From contig JAMXCX010000004.1 in NCBI GenBank assembly GCA_024542985.1, positions 1 through 57,483 of the forward strand: DNA of 57,483 nt, given 5' to 3'. Source of the DNA: Candidatus Omnitrophota bacterium (lineage in GTDB: Bacteria; Omnitrophota; Gorgyraeia; Duberdicusellales; 4484-171). A model generated the notes under the pieces. It did no database searches. It saw nothing but the letters and a program-made list of their open reading frames with translations, and was not told the DNA's origin. The position numbers and the translations under genes are program-made. Below, piece by piece: positions 21,765-33,048 of this stretch (the first letter of the stretch is position 1; the number at the start of each line of letters is the position of its first letter).

Positions 21765-24257
21765 CTATCTGTTTTCTAATTTTTTTAACCTTATTTGGGC
21801 TACCCTGGATTCCTTAACTTTTAATTTAATTATTTGCCTGTAGGTTTTTTTAGCAGCCTCTATATTGGATTTACTCTCGTAAATCCCCGCTATCCGAAAA
21901 TATGCCCTAATTTTATAGCCTCCAGCCCCTTCGTTAACAAGCCCGGTTCTTCTGCCAGGAGAAGAATGTATAAGTTTAAGATACTCATCTATCGCATTTT
22001 GGGAGCGGCCAGACTTCTCCAAACAAAGCGCAAGCGAGAATCTTATCTCGGCACCATCAATACCTTTATTTATAGCCTTCTTAAAAAACTTAATAGCCTC
22101 ATGGTATCGTTTGATTTCTCTAAGAAGATTAGCTTTATCAACTAACGCAATTTTAGAGACAGATGACTCGGATCTTATCAATTCATCATAAAAACCCAGA
22201 GCTTTCTCATACTTTTTTTTCCGGGTAAAAATCTTAGCTAAGTACATCTTTGCTTTAAAGGCCGAGGATGTTTCCTTTTGCGCTAACTCCTCAAAATAAC
22301 GCTGGGCTTTATCGATTTCTTCCTTTTCCATATAAAGACGCCCTAAAGAAATTGCGGCTTCATCAGTCCAAATCGAATCCTTATGTTTTTCGATAATATC
22401 CTTGTAATATTTTTCAGCAACACGATAATCCCTATCTTTTTCATGCAACCCTCCCAAATACAAAATCACAGAAGCTGCGTACTGCGATTTTGGATATCGA
22501 CTCAGGAAATCCCTCCAGGCCTTTTCAGCCCCTTCGAATAAGTTTAAATTTAGATATGCATTTCCTACGTCAATGGCAGCGAGCTCTTTTGTTTTTTTAT
22601 TTTCGGATTTAGCGGCTACTTTTTTAAAAATCGCCAAAGCCTTACGATAATCCTTATCATTAAATAAACACTTTCCGTAAAGATAATTAGCTTCCCATAT
22701 TAACTCTGAATGACTGTATTCGCTTATGAATTCGCGCAACAGAACCTTGGCCTCGGAAAAGTTCTGTTGAGAAAAGTAACCCACGGCTAAATAATATTGA
22801 GCCTGGGGAATGAATTTTGAAGAAGGAAATTTATCTTTAAAATTATTTAAAACAAGAAAGGCTTTTTCCAAATTCTTTGCCTTTAACAAAACCATGCCAA
22901 TTTGAAACTGGATGTAATCAGCATGGACAGTATTAGAGTTTTCTTCCAGAATTCGATTATATACGGTCAAAGCTTTATCATATTTACCGGTTTCTTGATA
23001 AGCATCGGCAATCTGAATTTGTGAGCCCACCTTAACTACAGGATCATTCTCAAAAACAAGAGTAAATTTAAATTCATCTATCGCTTTCTTAAATTCACCG
23101 CTCTTCAGATAAGACCAGGCCAATCCATAGTGAGCCTTGTTAAATACACCCGCATATTGAGGAGGTTTAAAATTTTCTAGAACATATTTATAAGCACTGA
23201 CAGCATCATTTACTCTACCCATCTCATACAAGAGATCAGCCCTATTTAAATAAACGCTTGAGGAAAACTTTCCGTAAGGATAATCTCGCAATACGGCATT
23301 AAAAATATCTAAAGCCCGATTATAATCTTTTAGTTTAAAATAGTAAATACCTTGAGAAAAGAAACGCAATTGCTCATCTCCAATCTTAGCAATGATATCT
23401 TTGGACTTTATACTAATTCCCTTCTCAAGGTAGCTAAAAGCTAACCCTTGATAACACAAATCAACAAAATCTAAAGTTTTATTTGTCAATAAAGAACCTT
23501 GATAATTCTCTATGGCTTTATCCCATTCACCCTGGCCATAATAACTTTCCCCTAAATAAAAATAAGCTTTTTCTTTTATGTTTCCGCCTGGAAAATATTT
23601 AATATACTCCTCAGCCAAAGAAATAACTTTTTGGGATTCTTTCCCGCGAAAATATAGATTTAATAATTTAGAGTACGCCGCATCTTGTATTCCTTTGTCT
23701 GGACTTACATTAATAATCTTTGTTAAGATTTTTTGCGCTTCCTCAATCTCGCCAAGCTCAACATCAATATCAGCGAGCAAATAATATACCCTCCAAAAAA
23801 GCTGAGAATGCGGATAATCGTCAATGATCCGCTGGGCATAAACAGCAGACTCATCTAGATTTCTGTTTTTAAAATTGATCACTGCCAACCAGTAATAAAC
23901 CTGGTCGATAAGATTGTGCCTTATTTTCTTTCGTTCAATTTCGGCAAGAATTTCTAAAGCTAGCGGGTAGTTCTTCCTGTGATAATGAGACCGGGCTATA
24001 TATAATTTAGCCTTATAGAGCCGGTTACTATTCGAAAAATCTTCGACAAACCTTTGAAAAAGTGATAGCGCGACATTATAGAATCCATCATTAAAAGCCG
24101 TAACTGCGATATAATATCTCTCATCTTCTCTCTCTAGAGAAAACCCTTTAAAGGGAATAAGGGAAAACACAATCAAAGCCACGATAAAAATATAACTTTT
24201 TGCTCTTATCTTCATATCCTTCGCCCCGAACTCAAAAGCCTTAAAGTTTCCCCGCAT
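21765..24257 (-). CDS. Exported tetratricopeptide repeat protein
   Basis: 830 aa, N-terminal hydrophobic segment then many TPR units. Confidence 0.9.
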   Translation of the reverse strand: MRGNFKAFEFGAKDMKIRAKSYIFIVALIVFSLIPFKGFSLEREDERYYIAVTAFNDGFYNVALSLFQRFVEDFSNSNRLYKAKLYIARSHYHRKNYPLALEILAEIERKKIRHNLIDQVYYWLAVINFKNRNLDESAVYAQRIIDDYPHSQLFWRVYYLLADIDVELGEIEEAQKILTKIINVSPDKGIQDAAYSKLLNLYFRGKESQKVISLAEEYIKYFPGGNIKEKAYFYLGESYYGQGEWDKAIENYQGSLLTNKTLDFVDLCYQGLAFSYLEKGISIKSKDIIAKIGDEQLRFFSQGIYYFKLKDYNRALDIFNAVLRDYPYGKFSSSVYLNRADLLYEMGRVNDAVSAYKYVLENFKPPQYAGVFNKAHYGLAWSYLKSGEFKKAIDEFKFTLVFENDPVVKVGSQIQIADAYQETGKYDKALTVYNRILEENSNTVHADYIQFQIGMVLLKAKNLEKAFLVLNNFKDKFPSSKFIPQAQYYLAVGYFSQQNFSEAKVLLREFISEYSHSELIWEANYLYGKCLFNDKDYRKALAIFKKVAAKSENKKTKELAAIDVGNAYLNLNLFEGAEKAWRDFLSRYPKSQYAASVILYLGGLHEKDRDYRVAEKYYKDIIEKHKDSIWTDEAAISLGRLYMEKEEIDKAQRYFEELAQKETSSAFKAKMYLAKIFTRKKKYEKALGFYDELIRSESSVSKIALVDKANLLREIKRYHEAIKFFKKAINKGIDGAEIRFSLALCLEKSGRSQNAIDEYLKLIHSSPGRRTGLVNEGAGGYKIRAYFRIAGIYESKSNIEAAKKTYRQIIKLKVKESRVAQIRLKKLENR

Positions 24258-24265
24258 CGAGATAA

Positions 24266-27073
24266 TTATTTTTTTTGTGTTCTTTTCCTTAGTTTGGTTT
24301 TTAAAAATTTGCCGGTATATGACATTTTATTGGAAGCAATATCCTCAGGCGAACCGCAAGCAACAATATTACCCCCACCTTCTCCGCCCTCTGGGCCCAA
24401 GTCTATTACATAATCAGCACATTTTATCACATCCAAATTATGTTCGATAATTAAAATAGTATTTCTTTTATCCACTAATCGCTGTAATACAGAAAGAAGT
24501 TTTTTGACATCATCAAAATGCAAACCAGTCGTTGGCTCGTCAAAAATATAAAGAGTTTTGCCTGTTGCTTTCTTGCGCAACTGAGACGCCAATTTGATTC
24601 TCTGAGCTTCACCGCCGGAAAGGGTAGTTGCAGACTGACCTAAGCCGATATAGCCTAAACCTACATCTTTTAGAGTTTGTAAAACATTTTTTACCCGGGG
24701 AAAATTAACAAATAACTCATAGGCTTCATCTACATTCATTACCAGCACATCGGATATGTTTTTTCCCTTTAGCTTTACTTCCAGAGTTTGTTTATTGAAC
24801 CTCTTGCCTGCACAAATCCCGCAAGGCACATATACATCCGGCAAAAAATGCATCTCTATTCTTTTTGTGCCTTCCCCCCGGCAAGCTTCACACCTTCCTC
24901 CCGCAACATTAAAGCTAAAGCGTGAAGTTTTGTATCCCCGCATCCTAGCCTCCGGCAGACGGCTAAAAATCTCTCTTATGTAAGTAAATACCCCCGTATA
25001 TGTCGAAGGATTGGAACGAGGAGTCCTGCCGATAGGGGTTTGATCTACAATGATCACTTTATCAATATTTTTTAAACCGTCAATCTTTTTGACTTTACCC
25101 GGTTTCTGACGCGAATCGTAAAGATTACGCGCTAGAGTTTTGTAAAGTACATCTTCAACTAACGTCGATTTACCTGAACCCGAAACTCCGGTAACACAAA
25201 CAAAAGACTCTAGAGGAATCTTTACTTCTATATTTTTTAAATTGTGCTCGCAAGCTCCTCGTATATATAAGGCAGGCTTATTCTCATAAATCCTTCTCTC
25301 CAAAGGCAGAGCTATTCGCTCATCCCCTCTTAGATATTTAGCTGTTAAAGTATTGCTGCTAAGTAAATTCTCCTTAGGTCCCGAATAAACAATCCTGCCC
25401 CCTCCTATCCCAGCGCCAGGCCCAAGGTCGATTATCCAATCGCTTGCTTGTATCATCTGTTCATCATGTTCAACAATTATTACTGTATTACCTAGCATTT
25501 TTAACTTTTTTAAAGTATCGATGAGCTTTGCATCATCCCGCGAGTGCAAGCCTATTGTTGGTTCATCAAGAATATATATTACCCCGGAAAGGGATGAACC
25601 AACTTGAGTCGCCAGACGTATCCTCTGAGCTTCTCCGCCGGATAAAGTAAAACTTAATCTGTCCAAAGAAAGATAGGAAAGACCTACGTCAATGCAAAAT
25701 TCAAGACGTCCTTTTATTTCTTTTATAATATAACTGGCTATTTTTTCTTGATAAGCAGTCAGCTTAAGCGAAGAAAAAAAACCAAAACATTCATCAATGC
25801 CCATTCTGACAATATCCCATATTGACTTATCATTAATATATACTGCCAAAGATTCTTTTCTTAGGCGACGGCCCGAACATTGAGGACAGGGTAATTTTGA
25901 CATATATTTGGCGATTTCTGTTTTTCGATATTCGCTGTCTGTAGTCTTAAATATCCTCTCCAGATTAGGAATAACCCCCTCAAAAGGCTTACCCCACACA
26001 TAGGTATCTTCGTCACCATATATAATAGATTTTCTCACTTTCTTAGGCAGCTTACGAAATGCTATATCCATAGAAAATCCTAATTCTTCAGCAAACTCTC
26101 TTAAGAGAGCCCGGTAATACATAATATAACCCCGGCCGCCCCTGCGCCAGACTTCAATCGCCCCTTCTCGCAGAGTTTTACTATCATCAGGCATAATAAG
26201 ATCCCAGTCAAATTCTAGTTTTATACCTAAGCCATTGCAAGAATGACAAGCCCCATAAGGAGAATTAAAAGAAAACATTCTCGGCTGCATTTCCTGTAAA
26301 GATATTCCGCAATGAGTACAACTTAAGTGGGTATTGAAAAAAACCTCATTTCTCGCTGTATCATCATACACCAAGGTATAACCCCCTGAATATTTAAGCG
26401 CAGTTTCAACCGAATCAGCAATTCTCTTTTTGTAATTTGTGCAAACCTTAATCCTATCAACAACTATCTCAATATTGTGCAGTTTGTACTTATCAAGTTT
26501 TATTTTTCCCTCCAGCTCATGTATCTTGCCATCAACCCTGACCCGCACAAACCCTTCTTTAAGCAGCCGTTTAAATAAAGCCTCATATTCACCCTTCTTA
26601 CCCCTAATAACCGGAGAAAGTATCAATATCTTGTGGCCGCAAGAATAAGAAATAACTTTATCAATTATCTCCTCAGAAGTCTGCTTAACAATAGGACGCA
26701 TGCATTTATAACAATAGGGTTTGCCTATACGGGCAAAAAGCAATCTTAGATAATCATAAATCTCTGTCTGGGTAGCGACAATAGAACGGGGGGAACCTCC
26801 GGCTGTCCTCTGTTCAATGGCAATTGCCGGCGAAAGTCCCTCAATATGCTCAACATCAGGCTTTTGCAGCTGGTCTAAAAACTGACGGGCATAGCTAGAT
26901 AGACTCTCTACATACCGGCGCTGGCCTTCAGCATAAATAGTATCAAAAGCCAAAGATGATTTTCCGGAACCGGAAAGTCCGGTAATAACTATTAGTTTAT
27001 TTTTAGGAATTTTTAAGCTAATATTTTTTAAATTATGCTCTTTTGCGCCTCTTATAACTATACAATCGTTCAT
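24266..27073 (-). CDS. uvrA: Excinuclease ABC subunit A
   Basis: 935 aa; two Walker A ([28 protein letters not shown]), LSGGEAQRI signatures. Confidence 0.99.
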   Translation of the reverse strand: MNDCIVIRGAKEHNLKNISLKIPKNKLIVITGLSGSGKSSLAFDTIYAEGQRRYVESLSSYARQFLDQLQKPDVEHIEGLSPAIAIEQRTAGGSPRSIVATQTEIYDYLRLLFARIGKPYCYKCMRPIVKQTSEEIIDKVISYSCGHKILILSPVIRGKKGEYEALFKRLLKEGFVRVRVDGKIHELEGKIKLDKYKLHNIEIVVDRIKVCTNYKKRIADSVETALKYSGGYTLVYDDTARNEVFFNTHLSCTHCGISLQEMQPRMFSFNSPYGACHSCNGLGIKLEFDWDLIMPDDSKTLREGAIEVWRRGGRGYIMYYRALLREFAEELGFSMDIAFRKLPKKVRKSIIYGDEDTYVWGKPFEGVIPNLERIFKTTDSEYRKTEIAKYMSKLPCPQCSGRRLRKESLAVYINDKSIWDIVRMGIDECFGFFSSLKLTAYQEKIASYIIKEIKGRLEFCIDVGLSYLSLDRLSFTLSGGEAQRIRLATQVGSSLSGVIYILDEPTIGLHSRDDAKLIDTLKKLKMLGNTVIIVEHDEQMIQASDWIIDLGPGAGIGGGRIVYSGPKENLLSSNTLTAKYLRGDERIALPLERRIYENKPALYIRGACEHNLKNIEVKIPLESFVCVTGVSGSGKSTLVEDVLYKTLARNLYDSRQKPGKVKKIDGLKNIDKVIIVDQTPIGRTPRSNPSTYTGVFTYIREIFSRLPEARMRGYKTSRFSFNVAGGRCEACRGEGTKRIEMHFLPDVYVPCGICAGKRFNKQTLEVKLKGKNISDVLVMNVDEAYELFVNFPRVKNVLQTLKDVGLGYIGLGQSATTLSGGEAQRIKLASQLRKKATGKTLYIFDEPTTGLHFDDVKKLLSVLQRLVDKRNTILIIEHNLDVIKCADYVIDLGPEGGEGGGNIVACGSPEDIASNKMSYTGKFLKTKLRKRTQKK

Positions 27074-27120
27074 TTTATGATTTTCTTAGATATAATGCCT
27101 TTTCCGGCTATATTAACCAG

Positions 27121-27948
27121 CTAACTACCTACCTTAAAATTGGAAAACATTTTCCTAAAGAAATATTGCACAGAAAGAATAGCCAAGGAACTAGTCCGGG
27201 GGTTTAATTTTGAAGGGGTATTTTCAACGGTAACGCTCAATTTAGCCTCTTTAGCCTCTACTATTATACAATGCGTATTCCGCTTTAAATTGGGATTTGC
27301 TTTTATGCATACTTCAACATTTTGGGAAGAAGAAGCCAAAACTAAAATAGCAGCTACATTTACATTCTTAGGAAAATACCTTACCGCCTCTTTAACACTT
27401 CCCTTGAATACCACTTTCTCCTTTTTTAGATTTGTTAAGTTTATTTTTTTTCGTTTTAGATAATCTGCGCCTATAAGTCCCCGGGGAGGCTTTGATGTTA
27501 TCAAAGACACTTTTCTTATACTGCCTAAACTTAATGCGCCCAAGCCGTCTATTCCGGAAATCGCTCCGGAAGGCACGTATATATTTATTTTTGCCTTTTC
27601 CGCTTGAGCCAATAAGGGGAAATTTTCAATCAAGGCACCGGCGCTAAGAATAAGCATATCTTTTTTGTAAAGGAGAGCTCTTTCCAAGATAAATCTCGCT
27701 GCCTCAATTGATGCTGTTTCAACCACTAAATCAACTTTTTTTATTAGCTCCTCAACCTCAACAACTGAAAGCACAGACCGTAATTTTCTTTGTAGTTTAA
27801 CGGCTCGCTGTTGATCTTTATCGGCTAAAGCACATAGATTGATTTTGTCACTTAGCTGACTATCAATAAATAAGGCAAGTCCTTCTCCGATAGCACCACA
27901 GCCTACTATTCCGACTCTTAATCTTTGTGTTAACTTCTTACCCAACAT
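27121..27948 (-). CDS. L-aspartate dehydrogenase-like protein
   Basis: GIVGCGAIGEGLA; VPSGAISGIDGL. Confidence 0.88.
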   Translation of the reverse strand: MLGKKLTQRLRVGIVGCGAIGEGLALFIDSQLSDKINLCALADKDQQRAVKLQRKLRSVLSVVEVEELIKKVDLVVETASIEAARFILERALLYKKDMLILSAGALIENFPLLAQAEKAKINIYVPSGAISGIDGLGALSLGSIRKVSLITSKPPRGLIGADYLKRKKINLTNLKKEKVVFKGSVKEAVRYFPKNVNVAAILVLASSSQNVEVCIKANPNLKRNTHCIIVEAKEAKLSVTVENTPSKLNPRTSSLAILSVQYFFRKMFSNFKVGS

Positions 27949-28786
27949 TTAATATTATGTTATCAATTAGCCGCGTTCTTCCTATATATACGGCTAAGGC
28001 AACCACAACCTTACCCCTAAGAGTAGTTAATTCTTTTAAGCTATAGGCATCTAATATTTTTATATAATCTATCTTTGTTAAGTCATTATTTTTAATCTCT
28101 TGACGCATTTTATCTAAAATATTTTTTGAGTTTCTTTCGCCTCCCTTTATAGTTTTCTTCGCCAAAGATAAAGCTCTATAAAGGCAAGAGCTGCTTCTTC
28201 TCTGCCTAAGACTCAAGCAACTGTTGCGAGAACTAATTGCCAAACCGTCATTTTCTCTTACCGTAGGCAAAATTTCTATCTTTATAGGAAAATTCAAATC
28301 CCGCACTATTTTTTTTACTATTAAGGCCTGCTGATAGTCTTTCTGGCCAAAATAAGCAATATCCGGATTAACTATGTTAAATAACTTTGTCAAAATAGTG
28401 CAGACCCCTTTGAAATGTCCGGGCCGGGAATACCCGCACAATACTTTACTTAAATTTACTTCTTCAACGTAAACAGAAAAATCAGCAGGATACATTTTAT
28501 CTGCCTGGGCCCAAAATAATAAATTAACTTTCTCCTTTTCCAGCAAATATTCATCTTGGTTCAAATTTCTGGGATACTTTTTGTAATCTTCGCTCCGGCC
28601 AAATTGCAAAGGGTTAATAAATATGCTCACTACTAAAAAATCACACTCTAATCTTGCCTTTCTAACTAGTGATAGATGCCCCTTATGCAAAGCTCCCATA
28701 GTAGGGACAAAACCTACTGTTTTAGCTTTCGCTTTTTCCTTATTTACTGCCCCTTTTACTATATTCACTTTTTTAGTGGTAAGCAT
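27938..28786 (-). CDS. panC: Pantothenate synthetase
   Basis: GFVPTMGALHKGHLSLV, FINPLQFGRSEDYKKYPR, YFGQKDYQQ. Confidence 0.98.
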   Translation of the reverse strand: MLTTKKVNIVKGAVNKEKAKAKTVGFVPTMGALHKGHLSLVRKARLECDFLVVSIFINPLQFGRSEDYKKYPRNLNQDEYLLEKEKVNLLFWAQADKMYPADFSVYVEEVNLSKVLCGYSRPGHFKGVCTILTKLFNIVNPDIAYFGQKDYQQALIVKKIVRDLNFPIKIEILPTVRENDGLAISSRNSCLSLRQRRSSSCLYRALSLAKKTIKGGERNSKNILDKMRQEIKNNDLTKIDYIKILDAYSLKELTTLRGKVVVALAVYIGRTRLIDNIILNVG

Positions 28787-29240
28787 CCTGATTATGGCAA
28801 CTCCTGTATTTATCCTTTAAGGCGTCTAATACTGTCTTAATCCCCGGTTCAATCTCAAATAAAGGCCTTAGGACGAAATCGCGCTCAAACATTCGGGGAT
28901 GCGGCACTTTAAGGTTCGGTTCATCAATAATATCTCCTCCGTAGAGAAGAATATCCAAGTCTATTACCCGGGGCGCATTTTTAAATGAGGACTTTCGGCC
29001 TATTTGCCTCTCACACTCTTGCAACAATAATAAAATATCCTCTGCAGACAGCATAGTTATTATCTTTATTACTCCATTTAAATAATCAGGGCCGACTGCT
29101 TTGTGGGCTTTAGTCTCAATAATAGAAGATATTTTTTCAACTGATATTCCTTCTTTGCTCTTCAAGCAACAAATAGCTCTTCTGATGTTATCAGCTCTAT
29201 CCCCTAAATTGGAACCAATACCTATAAAAACTGCCGGCAT
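28773..29240 (-). CDS. folK: 2-amino-4-hydroxy-6-hydroxymethyldihydropteridine pyrophosphokinase
   Basis: FIGIGSNLGDR, RVIDLDILLYGG, PHPRMFERDFVLRPL. Confidence 0.98.
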   Translation of the reverse strand: MPAVFIGIGSNLGDRADNIRRAICCLKSKEGISVEKISSIIETKAHKAVGPDYLNGVIKIITMLSAEDILLLLQECERQIGRKSSFKNAPRVIDLDILLYGGDIIDEPNLKVPHPRMFERDFVLRPLFEIEPGIKTVLDALKDKYRSCHNQDAYH

Positions 29241-29246
29241 AATTAG

Positions 29247-30851
29247 TTATTGGAAAAATCGATTAGTAATAGGCATGCGTCTATCTTTTCCAAAAGCGCG
29301 CGGTGTAACCTTTATACCGACCGGAGCCTGACGGCGCTTGTATTCGCTACCATCAATCATCCTGATGACTTTCTTTACTATTTTTTTATCAAACCCGGCC
29401 TTAACTATTTTCTTAAGAGAATAATCATCCTCTACATACAATTTGACAATAGGGTCAAGAATGCCGTAAGAAGGGAGGCTATCGGCATCTTTCTGATTAG
29501 CTCTCAATTCTGCTGACGGCTCTCTCTTTATAACAGAGCTAGGAATAATTTTTTTCTTAGAAATCCTATTTATATAGTGGGCAAGTTTATAGACCAGCAA
29601 TTTCGGCACATCTTTTAAAATACCGAAACCACCGACCATATCGCCATAAAGAGTGCAATAGCCACAAGAAACTTCACTTTTGTTGCCGGTATTAAGAACA
29701 AGATAGCCAAATTTATTGGAAAAAGCCATAAGGATATTGCCTCTAATCCTAGCCTGAATGTTTTCTTCTGTTTTACCGGTTTTTCTACCTTTAAAATAAT
29801 CTTTAAGATTTTTGATATAAGACGAAAAAATTCCTTCTATGCTCACTATACGATATTCTATTCCTAAATTATCGCATATCTTTTTTGCATCGCTGAATGT
29901 ACCCTTAGATGTGTAGCGTGAAGGCATAATTAAAGCGTAAGTATTTCTCTTACCTAAGGCAAGCACAGCTAAAGCTACAACTACCGCAGAATCAATTCCG
30001 CCGCTGACGCCAATAATAACTTTTTTGAAACAATTTTTTCTCACATAATCATAAAGGCCCAAACGCAAAGCAGAAAAAATTTCTTCTTTTTCGGTAATGC
30101 GGATTTTTTGAGAGGAGTATTTTTTCTTTTTGCTTAAATTTACTACCCAAAAATCTTCCTCGAATCTCCTGGCGCACTTGATTACTTTACCGGCTGGGTT
30201 TATAATTTTACTGGTCCCGTCAAAAACAAGGCCGTCTTGGCCCCCCACTAAATTACAATAGACAACAAAACAACCAAGCTCTTTTGCGGCATAAGATAAA
30301 ACTCTTTCCCTCATCTGCACCTTACCTAAATGAAAAGGTGACGCAGAAATGTTAATAAGAAAATCTATTTTCTTAGATTTTAAAACCTGAATATACTCTT
30401 CAGTCCAAACATCTTCACAAATAGTCACTGCAATGTTATAGCCGCTAACAGTAAATATGGGTATTTGTTCTCCTCTCCTGAAATATCTTTTTTCATCAAA
30501 CACACCATAATTAGGCAGACGTATCTTATGATAAATATGCCTTATCTGCTTATTCTGGATAACAGCACAAGAATTATATATTTGACCATTTTGTCTGTCG
30601 GCACAGCCGATAAAAGCGATTATCCCTTTGCATTCTTTGCTTATCAACCTCAAAAACCGTATATTTTCAGAAATAAAATACGGCTTAAGGAGAAGATCTT
30701 CCGGAGGGTATCCTGTCACTGCCAACTCCGGAAAAATAATAAAATCAGCTCTCAATCTTCTTGCTTTTTTTATCGAAGCAATAATTTTAGAGCAATTATG
30801 ATTGAAATCACCCACAATGGAATTGATCTGAGCTAATGCTACCCTAACCAT
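29247..30851 (-). CDS. nadE: Glutamine-dependent NAD+ synthetase
   Basis: N-terminal nitrilase domain plus IGVSGGIDSAVV. Confidence 0.98.
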   Translation of the reverse strand: MVRVALAQINSIVGDFNHNCSKIIASIKKARRLRADFIIFPELAVTGYPPEDLLLKPYFISENIRFLRLISKECKGIIAFIGCADRQNGQIYNSCAVIQNKQIRHIYHKIRLPNYGVFDEKRYFRRGEQIPIFTVSGYNIAVTICEDVWTEEYIQVLKSKKIDFLINISASPFHLGKVQMRERVLSYAAKELGCFVVYCNLVGGQDGLVFDGTSKIINPAGKVIKCARRFEEDFWVVNLSKKKKYSSQKIRITEKEEIFSALRLGLYDYVRKNCFKKVIIGVSGGIDSAVVVALAVLALGKRNTYALIMPSRYTSKGTFSDAKKICDNLGIEYRIVSIEGIFSSYIKNLKDYFKGRKTGKTEENIQARIRGNILMAFSNKFGYLVLNTGNKSEVSCGYCTLYGDMVGGFGILKDVPKLLVYKLAHYINRISKKKIIPSSVIKREPSAELRANQKDADSLPSYGILDPIVKLYVEDDYSLKKIVKAGFDKKIVKKVIRMIDGSEYKRRQAPVGIKVTPRAFGKDRRMPITNRFFQ

Positions 30852-30883
30852 AATCGTTTATTATACATTCTTTCCTAACGCAA

Positions 30884-31627
30884 TCAAGAAGAGCTTCTCT
30901 GGCGATAGAGCATAAAAATACCCGCAGCTATCAAAATGAGAGATATAAATTGAGAAGTAGAGAGAAAAAGAATATAACCCCTGGGGTCACCTCGAAAGAA
31001 CTCCATTACGAATCTAAACAATCCATAAAAAACAAGATAACAAAAGAAAATTTGACCGTCAAACTTCTTAAACTTAATGAAGAAAAAAAGCCCAAAGAAT
31101 ATTAAAAGAAGAACCAAAGACGAAATTAATTGTGTCGGTAGAACTTTCAAGCCCCCAAAACCAGCCGGAGAACTCGGTGGAAAGAGAAGGCATATACCAA
31201 ACTCATAAGCTTTCCCGTAACAGCAACCATAAAAGAAACATCCCAGCCTACCGAACGCGTGGCCTAAAGGAATACCTAAAGCTACACAATCAGCAAATTG
31301 CAAAAAATTAATTTTATATTTCTTGGTCAGAAAATAAAGACAAGCAATGGCAGAGATAATTCCACCATAAAAAACAAAGCCGGTTCGTATCATGGTTAAA
31401 GGAGCCTTTAGAAAATACTGGAATTCTACTAATATATAAAGTATTTTTGCTCCCAAAAACGCAGAAATAATTAGCCAGAAAGCAATATTAGAAAAAATAT
31501 TCTTATCGATACCCTGTTTTTGCGCCTCTCTAGCGGCCACAAAATATCCGGCCACAACCCCTAAAAATACAAAAACACCATAAGTGTAAATCGTAACCGG
31601 ACCTAGTTTAAATAGGATTGGATGCAT
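30884..31627 (-). CDS. lgt: Prolipoprotein diacylglyceryl transferase
   Basis: IPLGHAFGRLGCFFYGCCYGK, TQLISS. Confidence 0.97.
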   Translation of the reverse strand: MHPILFKLGPVTIYTYGVFVFLGVVAGYFVAAREAQKQGIDKNIFSNIAFWLIISAFLGAKILYILVEFQYFLKAPLTMIRTGFVFYGGIISAIACLYFLTKKYKINFLQFADCVALGIPLGHAFGRLGCFFYGCCYGKAYEFGICLLFPPSSPAGFGGLKVLPTQLISSLVLLLIFFGLFFFIKFKKFDGQIFFCYLVFYGLFRFVMEFFRGDPRGYILFLSTSQFISLILIAAGIFMLYRQRSSS

Positions 31628-31645
31628 TTGTTAAACCTCAAATCA

Positions 31646-31691
31646 GGGGATAGGGTTTAGGGAAATCTATTTTCCCTTAACCCTTATCCCC
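31646..31691 (-). repeat. Long imperfect hairpin overlapping the dtd stop codon
   Basis: ggggatagggtttagggaaa / tttcccttaacccttatcccc. Confidence 0.7.
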
Positions 31692-32132
31692 TTTGTCGCT
31701 CTCTAGTATAATATTCACCGGCCCATCTAAATCAAGTTTTATATCCATGTAGGTTCCGAATAGGCCTGATTCAACCGCAACATCCCTTGCCGAAAGCATT
31801 TTTATAAAATTATCAAACAGTTTGCTTGCCTGTTCATAAGGCATGGCATGAGCAAATGAAGGACGTCTTCCACTTTTCGTATCAGCACAAAGGGTGAAAT
31901 TAGGTACGCATAAAATCTGATACCCTTTATCTTTTACGGAATAATTCATCTTGCCGTCTTGGCCTTCAAACACCCGTACATTAGCTACCTTTTCAGCCAT
32001 ATTGTTCAGTATGAGATGGTCATCGCCTTTTTCTATTCCTACAAATACAGCCAATCCCTTACCAACAAACGCAACAGCTTTCTTCGCAACGGCAACTTCA
32101 CCTTTTTTTATTCTCACAACTAATACTTTCAC
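31677..32132 (-). CDS. dtd: D-aminoacyl-tRNA deacylase
   Basis: FTLCADTKSGRRPSFAHAMP; VNIILES. Confidence 0.96.
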   Translation of the reverse strand: MKVLVVRIKKGEVAVAKKAVAFVGKGLAVFVGIEKGDDHLILNNMAEKVANVRVFEGQDGKMNYSVKDKGYQILCVPNFTLCADTKSGRRPSFAHAMPYEQASKLFDNFIKMLSARDVAVESGLFGTYMDIKLDLDGPVNIILESDKGDKG

Positions 32133-33030
32133 AAAAATCTCCTTGATAGCTATTTCTTTTGTGAAGCTCTTTTTTTATCTCCTCTATAACCTTAACTTTA
32201 TCATTCATCCAAAAAGGCGCAAGCAAATAATCTCTAGAAGCAGTAGAAACGAGCCTTAGTATTGCGACCTTAGGCGGTATCCTCTCTAAAAAATCACAAA
32301 CTAAGCGCACATACTCTTTAAGGCTCATTAACTCAACCTCTTTTTGCTTATATAGTTCCTCTAGTTTGCTCCCAACCAGTACATGCAAAAGATGAAACTT
32401 CAACCCCTGGATATCAAGTTCAGAAATTCTTCTAGCATCCTCCATCATCACCTTATATGTCGCAGAAGGCAATCCTAAAATCAGATGAACACCTACATTA
32501 ATTTTATACTTTCTGGTAAGTAAATAAGCCTTTAAAAAATCTTCATAAGTATGGCATCGGTTAATCTTTTCTAGAATATAGTTATTGGTAGTTTGCAAGC
32601 CATACTCTATCCACACTAAATAATCCTTATTGTATCCGGAAATAAATTTTAGTTTATCTTCATCAACGCAATCAGGTCTGGTAGATATAGATAAACCTAC
32701 TATTTGGGGAAATTTTCTTATAACCTCATATCTTTGCCTTAGTTGATACACCTCAGCGTAAGTATTTGAAAAAGATTGAAAATAAGCAATATATTTTTTC
32801 ACTCCTAACTTTTTAGAATAAAATTTAATCGACTCGCTTATCTGTTCCTCCAAAGGTTTCTTGTAACCGCAATACCGAGCAAAAGCTTTATTGTTGCAAT
32901 AAATACAGCCATTTTCATCTAGAGTCCCATCAAGATTGGGACAATCAAACCCGGCGTCAAGGCTTATCCTCTGGACCCGCTCCCCAAAAATCCCCCTTAG
33001 ATACCTGTTAAATGTGTAAAACCTCTCCAT
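32098..33030 (-). CDS. Radical SAM protein (TIGR01212/YhcC-like)
   Basis: FDCPNLDGTLDENGCIYCNN; GLSISTRPDCV. Confidence 0.92.
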   Translation of the reverse strand: MERFYTFNRYLRGIFGERVQRISLDAGFDCPNLDGTLDENGCIYCNNKAFARYCGYKKPLEEQISESIKFYSKKLGVKKYIAYFQSFSNTYAEVYQLRQRYEVIRKFPQIVGLSISTRPDCVDEDKLKFISGYNKDYLVWIEYGLQTTNNYILEKINRCHTYEDFLKAYLLTRKYKINVGVHLILGLPSATYKVMMEDARRISELDIQGLKFHLLHVLVGSKLEELYKQKEVELMSLKEYVRLVCDFLERIPPKVAILRLVSTASRDYLLAPFWMNDKVKVIEEIKKELHKRNSYQGDFCESISCENKKR

Positions 33031-33048
33031 TGTCTCAGTTCCCAGCTG

